Shown: positions 19,710 to 30,263 of the stretch, piece by piece | Layout of the letters: every line of letters begins with the position of its first letter | How positions within the stretch are numbered: position 1 is the stretch's first letter | NCBI RefSeq assembly: GCF_000415985.1 | Contig: NZ_KE356561.1 | Coordinates: 3,278,524-3,342,523 of the forward strand | Length of the DNA stretch: 64,000 nt | Reading direction: 5' to 3' | Source: Haloquadratum walsbyi J07HQW2 | GTDB lineage: Archaea > Halobacteriota > Halobacteria > Halobacteriales > Haloferacaceae | Translations under genes and position numbers: made by a program | Notes under the pieces: model-generated | Told to the model about the DNA's origin: nothing | Databases searched by the model: none | What the model saw: only the letters and a program-made list of their open reading frames with translations

Positions 19710-20841
19710 ACTGCTTGAAGAGCGATTACCAGCAGCTGTCTTGGCTGGACAGAATCTCTCTCGCCAACGGGCTCGAGCAGCGCTCGCAGCACTTGGGATC
19801 GTCATTGGTGTGTTTGCGGTTGTCACTCTTGGGACATTGGGGACTGCATTACAAGTCGCGGCTACTGCCGAACTGGGTGGGTTGGGTAATCAAGTAATTG
19901 TCAGTCCGTCTGAAGAATCGCCAAATGAGGCGCTAAACAGCCGTGATATTCAAGCCATTGAGCGTGCCTCCACCGGTCGGGGGACGGTGATTCCACTCCA
20001 GACGACTGGTGCAACGGCAAGCAATGGTGGGGCTCAGACTGCCACTCAGGTATATGGAACAACGACACCCAAAACATTATTTAATGCTGATGACTCCATT
20101 CCAGAGTTTCACCGACAAGGGGCGATTGTTGGGGCAGAAGTAGCAAATTCGATTGATGTCCAGCAAGGGTCGCAGGTGCAGGTGGGACCGAGCTCATATC
20201 GTGTGATTGCGATCCTCGAAACTGAAACCGGTATTTCACCTATTCAGGGAAACTCTGCAATTATTCTCCCGCCAGGTGCGTTCTCCACCAGTGGATACTC
20301 ACAAGTAGTGGTTAAGGCAAACTCAGGGGAGGATGCGAATACGATTGCAACTGAAGTTCGATCGAGACTCAATGGACGAGAAAGTCGGGTCTCAGTATTC
20401 TCACTACAAAGCGTTCTTACGCAGATCCAGGAGTTCTTCGGTTTGTTAAATGGGTTCTTACTTGCAATAGCAAGTGTTTCGTTGGTCGTTGCGGGTGTTT
20501 CCATATTTAATATCATGCTAATGACGGTCTCGGAACGCCGCGGCGAGATTGGTGTCTTACGTGCGGTAGGGATTCACCGCCAGCAAGTGCTTCGAACACT
20601 CGTTATCGAGTCAACGCTGTTGGGTGTCGCCGGTGGATTTGTCGGGGCGTGCGGCGGAGTAATCACGGTAATCGCGGTTGGAATGAACACACAACTTCCG
20701 ATTTCAGCGATATTTGTCCCAACAAATGCGATTATTGTTTTCGTAGGGTTTGGGTTCGGCGTGATTGTTGCCCTTATCGGAGGACTGTATCCAGCGTACA
20801 AAGCAGCCTGGGAGCCGCCGGTTGAATCGCTTCGTGGGTGA
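19699..20841 (+). CDS. ABC transporter permease (MacB/FtsX type)
   Basis: N-terminal [24 protein letters not shown]; periplasmic-type domain; C-terminal 3 TM with [19 protein letters not shown]. Confidence 0.92.
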   Translation: MLRKLLEERLPAAVLAGQNLSRQRARAALAALGIVIGVFAVVTLGTLGTALQVAATAELGGLGNQVIVSPSEESPNEALNSRDIQAIERASTGRGTVIPLQTTGATASNGGAQTATQVYGTTTPKTLFNADDSIPEFHRQGAIVGAEVANSIDVQQGSQVQVGPSSYRVIAILETETGISPIQGNSAIILPPGAFSTSGYSQVVVKANSGEDANTIATEVRSRLNGRESRVSVFSLQSVLTQIQEFFGLLNGFLLAIASVSLVVAGVSIFNIMLMTVSERRGEIGVLRAVGIHRQQVLRTLVIESTLLGVAGGFVGACGGVITVIAVGMNTQLPISAIFVPTNAIIVFVGFGFGVIVALIGGLYPAYKAAWEPPVESLRG

Positions 20842-21058
20842 GTCTACATAACTGCGTCAATCCCATATTCTCATCAGTTCGTCTACAGTGTCTAGGGTTC
20901 AAAACTAAGCGATGAGAATTGAAAATGTACCTTATTCAAATTCAAACCGAATCATCTCACGAGATGTTTCCATCTGTTAGTGTAGCACTGTATGTAGTAA
21001 ATTGATATGAGAATATCTATCTGAGCTGCAACTCATGATATCTGCCAAGCAGATTTGG

Positions 21059-22498
21059 TTAATTTCGAATATGACTCTCAGTCTGCATAGTCTGTGTAGG
21101 CTGCGATGACGAGAAAAAGCGACCATGAAAGCCAAACGGCTCCGGATGTGGCAGTGGAGCCTGTGCTTGTATTTCGAGTGTTGATGCATCGAATATCATC
21201 AGAGTTGTTTGATCCTGTTCAACGTTGAGTGCTGGCGCAATCACAACACCATCGTCATCAGTATCTGCATTTGGGTTTCGAATCGGGAGTGGCTCTTCAA
21301 GATATACAGATGATTCCCACCATTTGCGTGTCTCTCCAGTATCGCAATCGAGTTTGACCAATCCATTTCCACCATCCTGATCTGTCAATTGTGCATAGGT
21401 GTAGCGATGACGTCCACTGACATCAGCCTGTGCAACACGTGGTAACTCCATACCAACTTCGCTGAGCGGTAAGCGTTCAACGGATTCATCCGTTGTCTTA
21501 ATTCGATATCGGACAGGAACCCCATCCGGAGCTGGATTTGAGCTAAATGTATCTAATTGTTGCATCTGCATCGCATCAAGAACACGATTATCTGCATATT
21601 CAACCAAGTCTAACACGACTGTATCGCCGTCAAGATAGGCGTTGATATGATGAAAGACGAACGCTGAGTCCACAACTGGGTCTGCGATAAGCTCACCACT
21701 GTCTCGTTCGATTACCAATACTCTCATTCCACGATCTGGTTCCCAATTAAGTAAATCTTGGATCCCCTCGGAGAATGGATTGAGCGCCTGTAACGCGGAA
21801 ATGACAAGTGGAACTTCAACAAGCACGACATGATCGTCCGTGACACTACAATCATGCATGTACGCTGGTCCACGCGCATCAATTGATGTAATGCGCTCTC
21901 GCTGTCGACTATCATATGGGATTTTATAGATATGATACTGCGGCACACGACCGAACTGTGTGGCGAATCCGATATGTTCACGCCGGTCCTGATCATCGAC
22001 AAGATGCGCCGCAGTGAGGTGCTCGGTCATATCATCAGTAAACTCAAAGTCACTTTGTGTTTGCAATGTGTCAAGATCAAATGATACTCGACGTGGTGCC
22101 TCAGTCAGTGCGACATATTCTTTATCGATACGTGCAACGTGCACATTTGCGTTATCTGTCGGCGTTGGAAGCCCTGAACGGAGTGGTTCAATTAATCGTC
22201 GCCATCCTCGTGTATCAGTTCCAAATTGACCAGTGAGTCGACCGTCTGCCGCATCTGCATATGCATCACTTCGAAGGAATCGGTTACTATACTCGATATT
22301 ACCGTCAGAAAAACTATATCGCCGTAACATCGCCAATCCATCAAACCAGTGGCTAACGCGTGTTCCATCAATATCAAACAGCCCTGGTCCATTCCGGATC
22401 AATGTCCCCTCAAGCCACGTGGGAACCGTCCCTTGAGCTTCTAACTGTTTATTATTGACCTCTGATTGAAGAGAGCGGAACCCGGGGTGAGTCGACAT
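21059..22498 (-). CDS. Carotenoid oxygenase (RPE65/CCD family)
   Basis: PTWLEGTLIRNGPGLFDIDGTRVSHWFDGLAMLRRYSF; AYMHDCSVTDDHVVLVEVPL; FVFHHINAY; EPFGFHGRFF. Confidence 0.85.
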   Translation of the reverse strand: MSTHPGFRSLQSEVNNKQLEAQGTVPTWLEGTLIRNGPGLFDIDGTRVSHWFDGLAMLRRYSFSDGNIEYSNRFLRSDAYADAADGRLTGQFGTDTRGWRRLIEPLRSGLPTPTDNANVHVARIDKEYVALTEAPRRVSFDLDTLQTQSDFEFTDDMTEHLTAAHLVDDQDRREHIGFATQFGRVPQYHIYKIPYDSRQRERITSIDARGPAYMHDCSVTDDHVVLVEVPLVISALQALNPFSEGIQDLLNWEPDRGMRVLVIERDSGELIADPVVDSAFVFHHINAYLDGDTVVLDLVEYADNRVLDAMQMQQLDTFSSNPAPDGVPVRYRIKTTDESVERLPLSEVGMELPRVAQADVSGRHRYTYAQLTDQDGGNGLVKLDCDTGETRKWWESSVYLEEPLPIRNPNADTDDDGVVIAPALNVEQDQTTLMIFDASTLEIQAQAPLPHPEPFGFHGRFFSSSQPTQTMQTESHIRN

Positions 22499-22682
22499 AC
22501 ACAATATAATTACTTCAAACGAAATTGTCTTTCGACAGGCACTCAAGACATTAGCACGCGTAGTTGCGATTAATCATAAACTGCAGATCAAGGGTGAGCC
22601 GACGAGTAGATGAGTCATCGCGTTGATATGCTGTATCACATGAGCGAGGTTATCAGACGCGTGCTCGTATTTGGATCTAGAG

Positions 22683-23558
22683 ATGCTAAACGAACACGGA
22701 TTTGCAGATCTACATGTCCATACAACTGCATCTGATGGGATGGATACACTTTCTGAGCGGTGCGTCCATGCTAAGGAAGCTAACCTCCCTGTATTTGCTG
22801 TAACCGATCATGATTGTCTCCATCCAGCGTTCTCAGAGCCGATTATGAAAACAGACCATTGCGCTATCATCAGTGGTGCTGAGATTCGAGCCGGTGTTGC
22901 GGGGCATGAAGTCGAAATTCTCGGTCTCTTTTTAAATCCGACATCTACAGAACTCCGAGATGTCCTCGAACGCGTTCAACAGCACCGGATTGATCGTAAT
23001 CAGGCAATTGTGCGCGCACTCCGTACTCATGCTGGATTGGAAACTACTTATGAGACGCTCATCAATCGTGTTGATGGTGTATTAACACGCCCACATTTAG
23101 CTGAGCAACTGAAACGTGAGGACATTGTTGAATCACATGATGCAGCATTTCAGCAATATCTCAAATCTGGCGTCAAAACACATGAGCCACTGCAGTTAGT
23201 TGAGTGTGAAGAAGTTATCAGCGCGATTCACGATGCAGGTGGCGTTGCATCGCTTGCCCACCCCGGATATTTTCAACCTCCTGAATCAGATCGCACAGTT
23301 GACTCACTTGCCTCATTGATCCAGAGACTCCAAACGGCAGGATTAGACGCAATAGAGGTGATGTATGAGTATGGTGAATCTGGATTTAGCGCTCCAAGAG
23401 CAGCGGCGTTAGCAAGCGATATTGGATTGTTACAAACTGGCGGTTCAGATTGTCATGGATCGAAGAACTCAATAACAACTATTGGAGATGTCCGAGTATC
23501 TCGACCAGAATTTCAACGTCTCTATCAACGAGCAGATACCGCTATCAGTCCGTATTAG
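22683..23558 (+). CDS. PHP-domain metal-dependent phosphoesterase
   Basis: FADLHVHTTASDGMDTLSE; VFAVTDHDCLH; GVASLAHPGYF; GLLQTGGSDCHG. Start could also be 22671. Confidence 0.85.
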   Translation: MLNEHGFADLHVHTTASDGMDTLSERCVHAKEANLPVFAVTDHDCLHPAFSEPIMKTDHCAIISGAEIRAGVAGHEVEILGLFLNPTSTELRDVLERVQQHRIDRNQAIVRALRTHAGLETTYETLINRVDGVLTRPHLAEQLKREDIVESHDAAFQQYLKSGVKTHEPLQLVECEEVISAIHDAGGVASLAHPGYFQPPESDRTVDSLASLIQRLQTAGLDAIEVMYEYGESGFSAPRAAALASDIGLLQTGGSDCHGSKNSITTIGDVRVSRPEFQRLYQRADTAISPY

Positions 23559-23663
23559 TATTCGTCAATAGATGATATCAGCGGGACTGCTGACACATAG
23601 CGTATAGCAAGAATATTACCTACTCCTCTTGGAAAAATATCATAATCTACAGACTTAGAGGGA

Positions 23664-23701
23664 GAGTGCCTCGGGGCTTGACCCCGGGTTGTTCACCGTC
23701 A
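23664..23701 (+). repeat. Dispersed hairpin repeat (IS605 end-like), copy 1
   Basis: gagtgcctcggggcttgaccccgggttgttcacc; matches 35945-35984. Confidence 0.7.
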
Positions 23702-23893
23702 CGATAGTGCGGCTTGATATCTTATACATGTCGAATATATAATAATTGAGCCGAGAGTATTCAGAACTCAGACTCTTAGATATTGACTCCTCTAAGTTAT
23801 CGCTCGTTTTATCTGCCTGTTGAAGAGAGATACTGAGCGAGACAGGGGACTGATTATAACCACAGCGATTCTATCTGTTGACACGAGCTGTCA

Positions 23894-25786
23894 ATGTTTG
23901 TGTATGAAAGTACAAAATCTGAATTCTTGGACGACATCCTCGCAGGAGAGTTAATCTCAGAGATTAAACAAGGATATCAGTCACAGGGGGTCGGAATGGG
24001 CGCCGCTAATGAAATTCGGTCCTGGAAGAATTCACTACAGTACATGCACACTGTTTTGATTAACAGTTCGGTGCCAGATAATGCAGGAGTAGCAATCGAA
24101 TTTAAAATCCCCCTTACCTCTCGCCGAGTTGATTTTCTCCTTTCAGGATATGATAAGGCAGACAATGCGAATGTAATAATCATCGAACTCAAACAATGGG
24201 GCGGTCATAGCACTCAGACAGTCACAGACAAAGACGGCATCGTGAAGACTCCACTCGGAGGCGGTATACATGAGACGACACATCCAAGTTACCAAGCAGA
24301 CTCATACGCTCAGTTATTGAGAGATTTCAACGTCAATGTTCGGGAAAAACCCATCAATTTGTATCCACTAGCGTATCTTCATAATTTTGAGTCAGAATAT
24401 CGAGAAATACTTGATAACGATACATACCAGCCACATGTTGAGCAGGCACCGCTCTACATTCGCGAGGACACAAAGCAACTGCGTGCGTTTCTTGAGTCCC
24501 AGATCGACGTTGGGGACAACCGAAAGAATCTCTATGAGATGAGTACCGGGAAAATTAGACCGGCAAAGTCATTACAAAGCTCATTATTAGAGATGCTCGA
24601 GAGTCAAGACGAATTCACATTAATCGATTCGCAAAAAGTCGTCTTTGAGAAAGCGGTCAAACTAGCAGTACAGTCACAACGTGATGGGCAAAAGCGTGTC
24701 TTACTCGTCGAGGGTGGTCCGGGAACAGGCAAGACAGTTGTTGCGGTCAACATCCTTGCTGAATTAATTCAAGAAAACATGATTGCACAGTATGTTTCAA
24801 AAAATCGAGCGCCACGAGAGGTCTATGAGCAAAAACTTCGCGGAGATAAACTCGTCAAAGAAATCAAACATTTATTCACAGGTGCGGGCAGTTTTGTTGA
24901 AACAGAGTCGAACACGATTCCTGCATTGATTGCTGATGAGGCTCACCGGCTGAATGAGGAATCAACGTTCTTCGGTCGAGGTGAAAACCAGATCATGGAG
25001 ATTATCAACGCTGCCAAATTTAGTGTTTTCTTCATCGATGAAAGCCAGCGTGTCCATATCGACGACATCGGTTCGAAACAAGAAATCCGGCATCATGCGA
25101 ATAATTTGGATGCTGAAATTGAGGAGATGACTCTCAAATCACAATTTCGATGTAATGGGTCAAAAGGATACATTGCTTGGGTAGACGACGTACTACAGAT
25201 TCGACAGACAGCCAACGCAGATGGGTTTGATCTTGACTTTGATATACGAGTTTTTGATTCTCCACAGACTCTACATAACGTAATTGAGCAAAAGAATAAA
25301 CAAAGTAACCTGTCGCGAGTTGTTGCAGGCTATTGTTGGGAATGGACAAAAGGTGGTCGTGCTGATCCCGCTGTTACTGATATCAAAATCAACGATTATG
25401 AGCGGAGCTGGAATCTTGATTCAAACGAGCCGTGGGCGATTGCTGAGGGATCGATTGAGCAAGTTGGATGTATTCATACCTGTCAGGGTCTTGAGTTTGA
25501 TTACGTTGGTGTGATTATTGGTGACGATTTGAAATATCGTGACGGAAATATTATCGTAGATCATGAGGAGCGAGCAAGCACTGATAGATCATTATTTGGA
25601 ATCAAGAAAATGTTTAGAGAGCATCCTGAGAAGGCGGCTGAGACTGCCGAAGAACTCATTAAAAATACGTATCGGACACTGCTGACCCGCGGAATGGAAG
25701 GGTGTTACATTTACTGCTGTGATGATGAACTCCAGTCATATCTTAAAACGCGGGTCGAAACCCTCAGTAGTTCCCACACGAGCTAA
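23894..25786 (+). CDS. DUF2075-type P-loop helicase/NTPase with N-terminal PD-(D/E)XK-like domain
   Basis: SRRVDFLLSGYDKADNANVIIIELKQW (D...ExK); VLLVEGGPGTGKTVVAVNIL Walker A; LIADEAHRL Walker B; LKSQFRCNGSKGY; IHTCQGLEFDYVGVIIG; RTLLTRGMEGCYIYC. Confidence 0.82.
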   Translation: MFVYESTKSEFLDDILAGELISEIKQGYQSQGVGMGAANEIRSWKNSLQYMHTVLINSSVPDNAGVAIEFKIPLTSRRVDFLLSGYDKADNANVIIIELKQWGGHSTQTVTDKDGIVKTPLGGGIHETTHPSYQADSYAQLLRDFNVNVREKPINLYPLAYLHNFESEYREILDNDTYQPHVEQAPLYIREDTKQLRAFLESQIDVGDNRKNLYEMSTGKIRPAKSLQSSLLEMLESQDEFTLIDSQKVVFEKAVKLAVQSQRDGQKRVLLVEGGPGTGKTVVAVNILAELIQENMIAQYVSKNRAPREVYEQKLRGDKLVKEIKHLFTGAGSFVETESNTIPALIADEAHRLNEESTFFGRGENQIMEIINAAKFSVFFIDESQRVHIDDIGSKQEIRHHANNLDAEIEEMTLKSQFRCNGSKGYIAWVDDVLQIRQTANADGFDLDFDIRVFDSPQTLHNVIEQKNKQSNLSRVVAGYCWEWTKGGRADPAVTDIKINDYERSWNLDSNEPWAIAEGSIEQVGCIHTCQGLEFDYVGVIIGDDLKYRDGNIIVDHEERASTDRSLFGIKKMFREHPEKAAETAEELIKNTYRTLLTRGMEGCYIYCCDDELQSYLKTRVETLSSSHTS

Positions 25787-26044
25787 CGTTATCCGAAGTC
25801 GGATACTCCGACCCAGTCATCACTAGACTCTGATCCCTGTCGTTGAATAATTTCAAAAGGAGATGGGTTGATGTTTTGCATCCCCAAAACACGGTGAACA
25901 GTGTTGCTACATGTCTTCTAATATAAAGCTGAAGCCATGGCGGTAGCACATATCTCACATTGGGTCTGATATATTCACGAGAACCCTGAAGCCGAAAATA
26001 TTGTATTATTGATATAATATATAACTGGCTTATCGAAGACAAGG

Positions 26045-26085
26045 AGAATACCCGCATCTGCAGGCGCGGGAGGATGTCAAGACTG
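26045..26085 (-). repeat. IS605-type end hairpin remnant (cgCCCGC...GCGGG family)
   Basis: gaatacccgcatctgcaggcgcgggaggatgtcaa; reverse complement tgacatcctcccgcgcctgcagatgcgggtatt parallels tgacatcctcgcccgccgtaaacggcggggctt at 60.5 kb. Confidence 0.6.
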
Positions 26086-28317
26086 TGGTGGGACGCACTG
26101 TCCGAGTGCTGATGAGGTTTTGAGCACCGCCAACGTTTCAACTTCAATAGTGACAGTACCCTCAGATGGAGTTGTATCTACAGCTATGTCTTCACCACTG
26201 AATTGATCTATTGTATCAATCACTGCCCGAAGCTCCACTTGTCGAGGCTCTTCGGCGAAATTAATGATAATGAGCCGTTTCGGCTTATCTATGCCTGCAT
26301 CTCGAGCAAACACGAGCACATCTTCAGACCGCTCACTCTGGTGAGTGACTCGGGTGAGTTCTGCACTCGTTCCAAACACAACTGACTCGTGATACAGCGT
26401 GATGAGGCGTTGATAAAAACTGAAATGCTCTGTTGGGAGCGTCGACCAATTCATAAACGCTCGCTTATATGGATCAGACTTGATATCATCGCTTTGAGTT
26501 GGATCGTCTGGATATGCAGATTTTCGACGCTGACCGTGCTTGGTGATCAATCGCTCTTGTCCGTAGTACAGCATGGGGATCCCAGGAAGTGTAAATGCCG
26601 CTGCCGCTGCTGCTCGTTGGACCTTTTCTGCAGCAGTTCGCTGACCGAGCATACTCTGATGCGTCAATCGAGCTTCATCGTGATTTTCTGTCGCATTGAG
26701 TAAGTGGGTGTGCTGCGGAAACCCATCATTCCGACGAGCTGCGATATCATCTAAGAGATCTGTCGGCGGACGTTTTGTTTGGGCGACTGCATGCGCGGAT
26801 CGCATAAATCCCGATGTATCGAAATGACAGTCAAACTCTGAGGCAGCAAAGCTAGCTTTTCGAGGGATTGCTTCATCAAGAAGGAAAAATTCAGTATTCT
26901 GTGCCCGAACGCGCTCGCGAACCTCAACCCAGAAGCTGTGCGGTACTCCCCATGCAATATCACAACGAAAGCCATCAACCCGTTTAGCCCAGAAATTGAT
27001 TACAGCGAGGAGGTGCTCTCGCAGTGCAACATTACCGTAATTAAAATTTGGCTGATATCTCACATCAAAGAAACTTGTCTGCGCGGGAGCGACATCACTC
27101 TCTGTTGGTCCTTGCTGACGATCAAACCAATCAAAATACTTTGAGTCAGTGTTCCAGGATACAATCCCCGGGAAATCGCTGACGTTATTCGCATCCGAAT
27201 CAGAATTCAACTCCGAAATAGTGTCTTGAAAGAACGTGTGTGGCCATCCACAGTGATTAATGACGAGATCGAAACATACCCGAATATCGTGTTCATGACA
27301 ACGCTCAACGAATGTTTCAAATTCTGCTAACGTACCCAAATCATCGGCTACATCAAAATAATTGCTCGCGCTATACCCATGTGGTCCACCTGGGGCATGC
27401 TCCACGGTTGGACTCCATGCAGGAACAATTGGCGTTAACCATACCACATCGATATCTAACGAGTCAAGATATGAGACTCGTTTACTCAGCGTCTCAAATG
27501 TAGTTTGACCGGGAGCCCCTGCAAATGACCGAGTAAAGATCTCATATATTACAGCTGTATCAAGCCAATGAGGTGGACGATTTGGGTGTGAAACTGTCTC
27601 CGTCTCAGGGTCAAGTAGTATTTGATCACGCACACCAACACATTGACCGTCAAACGGAGCAGCATACACACTTGTTGGTGTAGTTAATGCCGTAATTGGA
27701 ATCCGCGCTTTTGTCTCACTGACAATAATATCCTCAGCGTCAAGCTCACTTGCATCGTGTGGGAGAAACTCAACAGTGAGGTCTGATTGATATGCATCGC
27801 TATTTGCTGCAAGTGTTGGGTGTGACTCAATCACGAAGGATTCTGTCTCGGAGTCATAATAGCCATCAAGACTAATTTGTGGAAGAGCGTGAGCGTCATC
27901 GTCGGCTATACCAGATGGTTCATTATCTCCATCCGGATTATCGAATACGCGAATTGTTAGTTCATGAACCCCATCAGGGGCTTCTAGTTCAATCGTATAT
28001 GTTCCCGGCTTATCTGGATTGAACTCAGCGGTATTGTGTAATCCATGATCATAGCGTTCTCGATGGTCGTATGGACTCAGTGCATGCGCAATTGTGGCTG
28101 AACTCTGTGGTGGCTGATTCACCACACGCCAACTGAATGCATCTGCATCGTAGTTTGCAGGATCTTGCTGTGGCTGTCCTGATATCGTCGGAGCAAGATT
28201 ATCCCGGTCAAATCCGTGTTCTGTATCAACAAAGATGGGATCAACAATGCAATCACCGAGAGAAAGAAAACGAGGGGGTCCAGGGTGGTGACCACGATGC
28301 AGCGTTTGATCCGACAT
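26077..28317 (-). CDS. Glycoside hydrolase family 13 alpha-amylase/cyclomaltodextrinase-like
   Basis: DVVWLTPIVPAW; RVCFDLVINHCGWPH; VDGFRCDIAWGVP; FFLLDEAI; ATENHDEARL; GIPMLYYGQER. Confidence 0.88.
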   Translation of the reverse strand: MSDQTLHRGHHPGPPRFLSLGDCIVDPIFVDTEHGFDRDNLAPTISGQPQQDPANYDADAFSWRVVNQPPQSSATIAHALSPYDHRERYDHGLHNTAEFNPDKPGTYTIELEAPDGVHELTIRVFDNPDGDNEPSGIADDDAHALPQISLDGYYDSETESFVIESHPTLAANSDAYQSDLTVEFLPHDASELDAEDIIVSETKARIPITALTTPTSVYAAPFDGQCVGVRDQILLDPETETVSHPNRPPHWLDTAVIYEIFTRSFAGAPGQTTFETLSKRVSYLDSLDIDVVWLTPIVPAWSPTVEHAPGGPHGYSASNYFDVADDLGTLAEFETFVERCHEHDIRVCFDLVINHCGWPHTFFQDTISELNSDSDANNVSDFPGIVSWNTDSKYFDWFDRQQGPTESDVAPAQTSFFDVRYQPNFNYGNVALREHLLAVINFWAKRVDGFRCDIAWGVPHSFWVEVRERVRAQNTEFFLLDEAIPRKASFAASEFDCHFDTSGFMRSAHAVAQTKRPPTDLLDDIAARRNDGFPQHTHLLNATENHDEARLTHQSMLGQRTAAEKVQRAAAAAAFTLPGIPMLYYGQERLITKHGQRRKSAYPDDPTQSDDIKSDPYKRAFMNWSTLPTEHFSFYQRLITLYHESVVFGTSAELTRVTHQSERSEDVLVFARDAGIDKPKRLIIINFAEEPRQVELRAVIDTIDQFSGEDIAVDTTPSEGTVTIEVETLAVLKTSSALGQCVPPQS

Positions 28318-28469
28318 TACTTACTGGCTAAGTTGAGAGTAATGTTGACGCTTTGGGAATCGGGCTTTATGCTCACCAGCGATCATGTATATCTCAGTTT
28401 ATGTACATAATCCAATATCCTGATGCATAGTGCAAGCACGGGAGGAGGTCAACGTGTCTCGATCATGAT

Positions 28470-28670
28470 CTATACTCGTTCGATTACTTCACTCTCTCCG
28501 AGGTCAAACTCATCTTCAAGATCTCTGAGGAGACGTTCCCCTTCGTTGTGTAGCTGCTGTGCCTGCTCTAATGAGACATCATCATCCTCGAGTCTGGCAA
28601 TAATAGTCTCTAGACGCTCAATTCTTGCTGTGATTGAATCATCGTCTCCGTGTGCTTGATTGTCGGTCAT
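28470..28670 (-). CDS. xseB: Exodeoxyribonuclease VII small subunit
   Basis: SITARIERLETIIARLEDDDVSLEQAQQLHNEGERLLRDLEDEFDLGESEV; adjacent to xseA. Confidence 0.85.
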   Translation of the reverse strand: MTDNQAHGDDDSITARIERLETIIARLEDDDVSLEQAQQLHNEGERLLRDLEDEFDLGESEVIERV

Positions 28671-28673
28671 ATG

Positions 28674-29846
28674 TTAAATGAATAAAACTACCATTACTGT
28701 AGCAAGTGCTATAATTAATATTGTTATGACAAGACGCTGTCTTTTGATTGTGCGCTTATACGGCTTGATGACTTCAGCTTTCTCACGCTCATGTTCTTTT
28801 TGTTGTTTAACTGCATCATATGCGGAATCAAGTCGGCTGGACAATGATCTGAGTTCATCACTAACCTGACGCTCGTAAGCGCTATCTAGACGGTCATAGC
28901 GTTGTTGAATTACCTCTTCAACAGCATCATTGTATGCACGATCGAGATCAGTCGAGAGTCGTTCAATTTCTTCTAATAACTCATTTTTTTCTGGAATAAC
29001 GTTGCCAACCTCAGTCGGTGTCATGACACGTTTATCTGCGACTGCCTCAGCAAGTGTTCGGTCGTTTTCATGTCCAACACCGACCACGATGGGCGTTGTC
29101 GTCTCGTGGATCACACGACACAATGGTATCTCATTGAATACACGGAGATGTTTTTCTGCGCCACCACCACGAGTCAAGATGATCAATTCAATTTGTGGGT
29201 CATCATCAAGATGATTGATTGCCTCAATCAATGATACTAATGCATTATTTCCTTGAACACTCGTATCTTGGATAGTAATATCAATATCTGGATAGTAGTC
29301 ATGGATACTTGTCACCGCATCTTGACGAGCGTCACTATCACCACTAGTTGCAATCCCAATTTGGGTGGGAAGATCCGGAAGTGGCTGCTTGGCTGCGTCA
29401 TCAAGATAACCACTTTCCGCGAGTGTCTGTTTGTTTTCTTGATACGTCTGCTGGTATATCCCTTGTCCGACTGCAATTATATCTCGAACAAGAACTGAAA
29501 CGCTGCCCTCATTCTCATAATACGAAATATCGCCACTAACTGCGGCTAATGTTCCCTCCTCAATATCTTTGCTAATACCGTCTAGCCGAGAGCGGAAGAT
29601 TACACAATGAAGCGATGAACCCTCATGAACTAGATCAAAGTGACCATGACCGTTTGAAGAGACACTATAATCCGAAATATCTCCCAGAATATACTCATGA
29701 TTAACCGCTGGAGTGCCCTCTATGAGATCTGCAATTTCTGTATTTATATTATTCACAAACGCAATATCTTCACTATCGAGTTCCGTCTCCAGTGAGGCGT
29801 GGTCCGTTATGATATCAATATCACCACTCCCCGGCTCAGTACCCAT
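28674..29846 (-). CDS. xseA: Exodeoxyribonuclease VII large subunit with C-terminal TM helix
   Basis: IGIATSGDSDARQDAVTSIHDYYPDIDITIQDTSVQG; ELIILTRGGGAEKHLRVFNEIPLCRVIHETTTPIVVGVGHENDRTLAEAVADKRVMTPTEVG; terminal VITILIIALATVMVVLFI. Confidence 0.88.
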   Translation of the reverse strand: MGTEPGSGDIDIITDHASLETELDSEDIAFVNNINTEIADLIEGTPAVNHEYILGDISDYSVSSNGHGHFDLVHEGSSLHCVIFRSRLDGISKDIEEGTLAAVSGDISYYENEGSVSVLVRDIIAVGQGIYQQTYQENKQTLAESGYLDDAAKQPLPDLPTQIGIATSGDSDARQDAVTSIHDYYPDIDITIQDTSVQGNNALVSLIEAINHLDDDPQIELIILTRGGGAEKHLRVFNEIPLCRVIHETTTPIVVGVGHENDRTLAEAVADKRVMTPTEVGNVIPEKNELLEEIERLSTDLDRAYNDAVEEVIQQRYDRLDSAYERQVSDELRSLSSRLDSAYDAVKQQKEHEREKAEVIKPYKRTIKRQRLVITILIIALATVMVVLFI

Positions 29847-30263
29847 ATACTCTTTATTGAACTCTCACTCAGAAATATCTGTATCATGACAGCGTCACCG
29901 AGTAAGTATGATGCCGATATCAATACTACTCAGAGGCATCTATGTGTGATATGACTGGACGTAAATATAGATGTCTCTTATGATCTGAATAGCAAAAAAT
30001 AGAACTGAATGCAAATAGAGCAAGGATATTCGCGCATATCAATTAAATCAGGTTAGTATTTGTTAAATACTGTAATAAAGATTCACGCGTAGTATTATAT
30101 ATTTGTATTAATACATACAAACAGCAAAAATGATATTTCATACGCAATACAGAGTCATATATCGGATACAAGAATTACCCAGAGCTCGCAAACTATGGAT
30201 CATAAACACTCAATCAGAAACGAAACATAAAACTCACAAATCATTATCTCAGTGTCCACCATT

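Noticed and set aside
28423-29214. Antisense ORFs over xseA/xseB
   Set aside because: xseAB identity is strong; the antisense frames are Ser/Arg-rich artefacts
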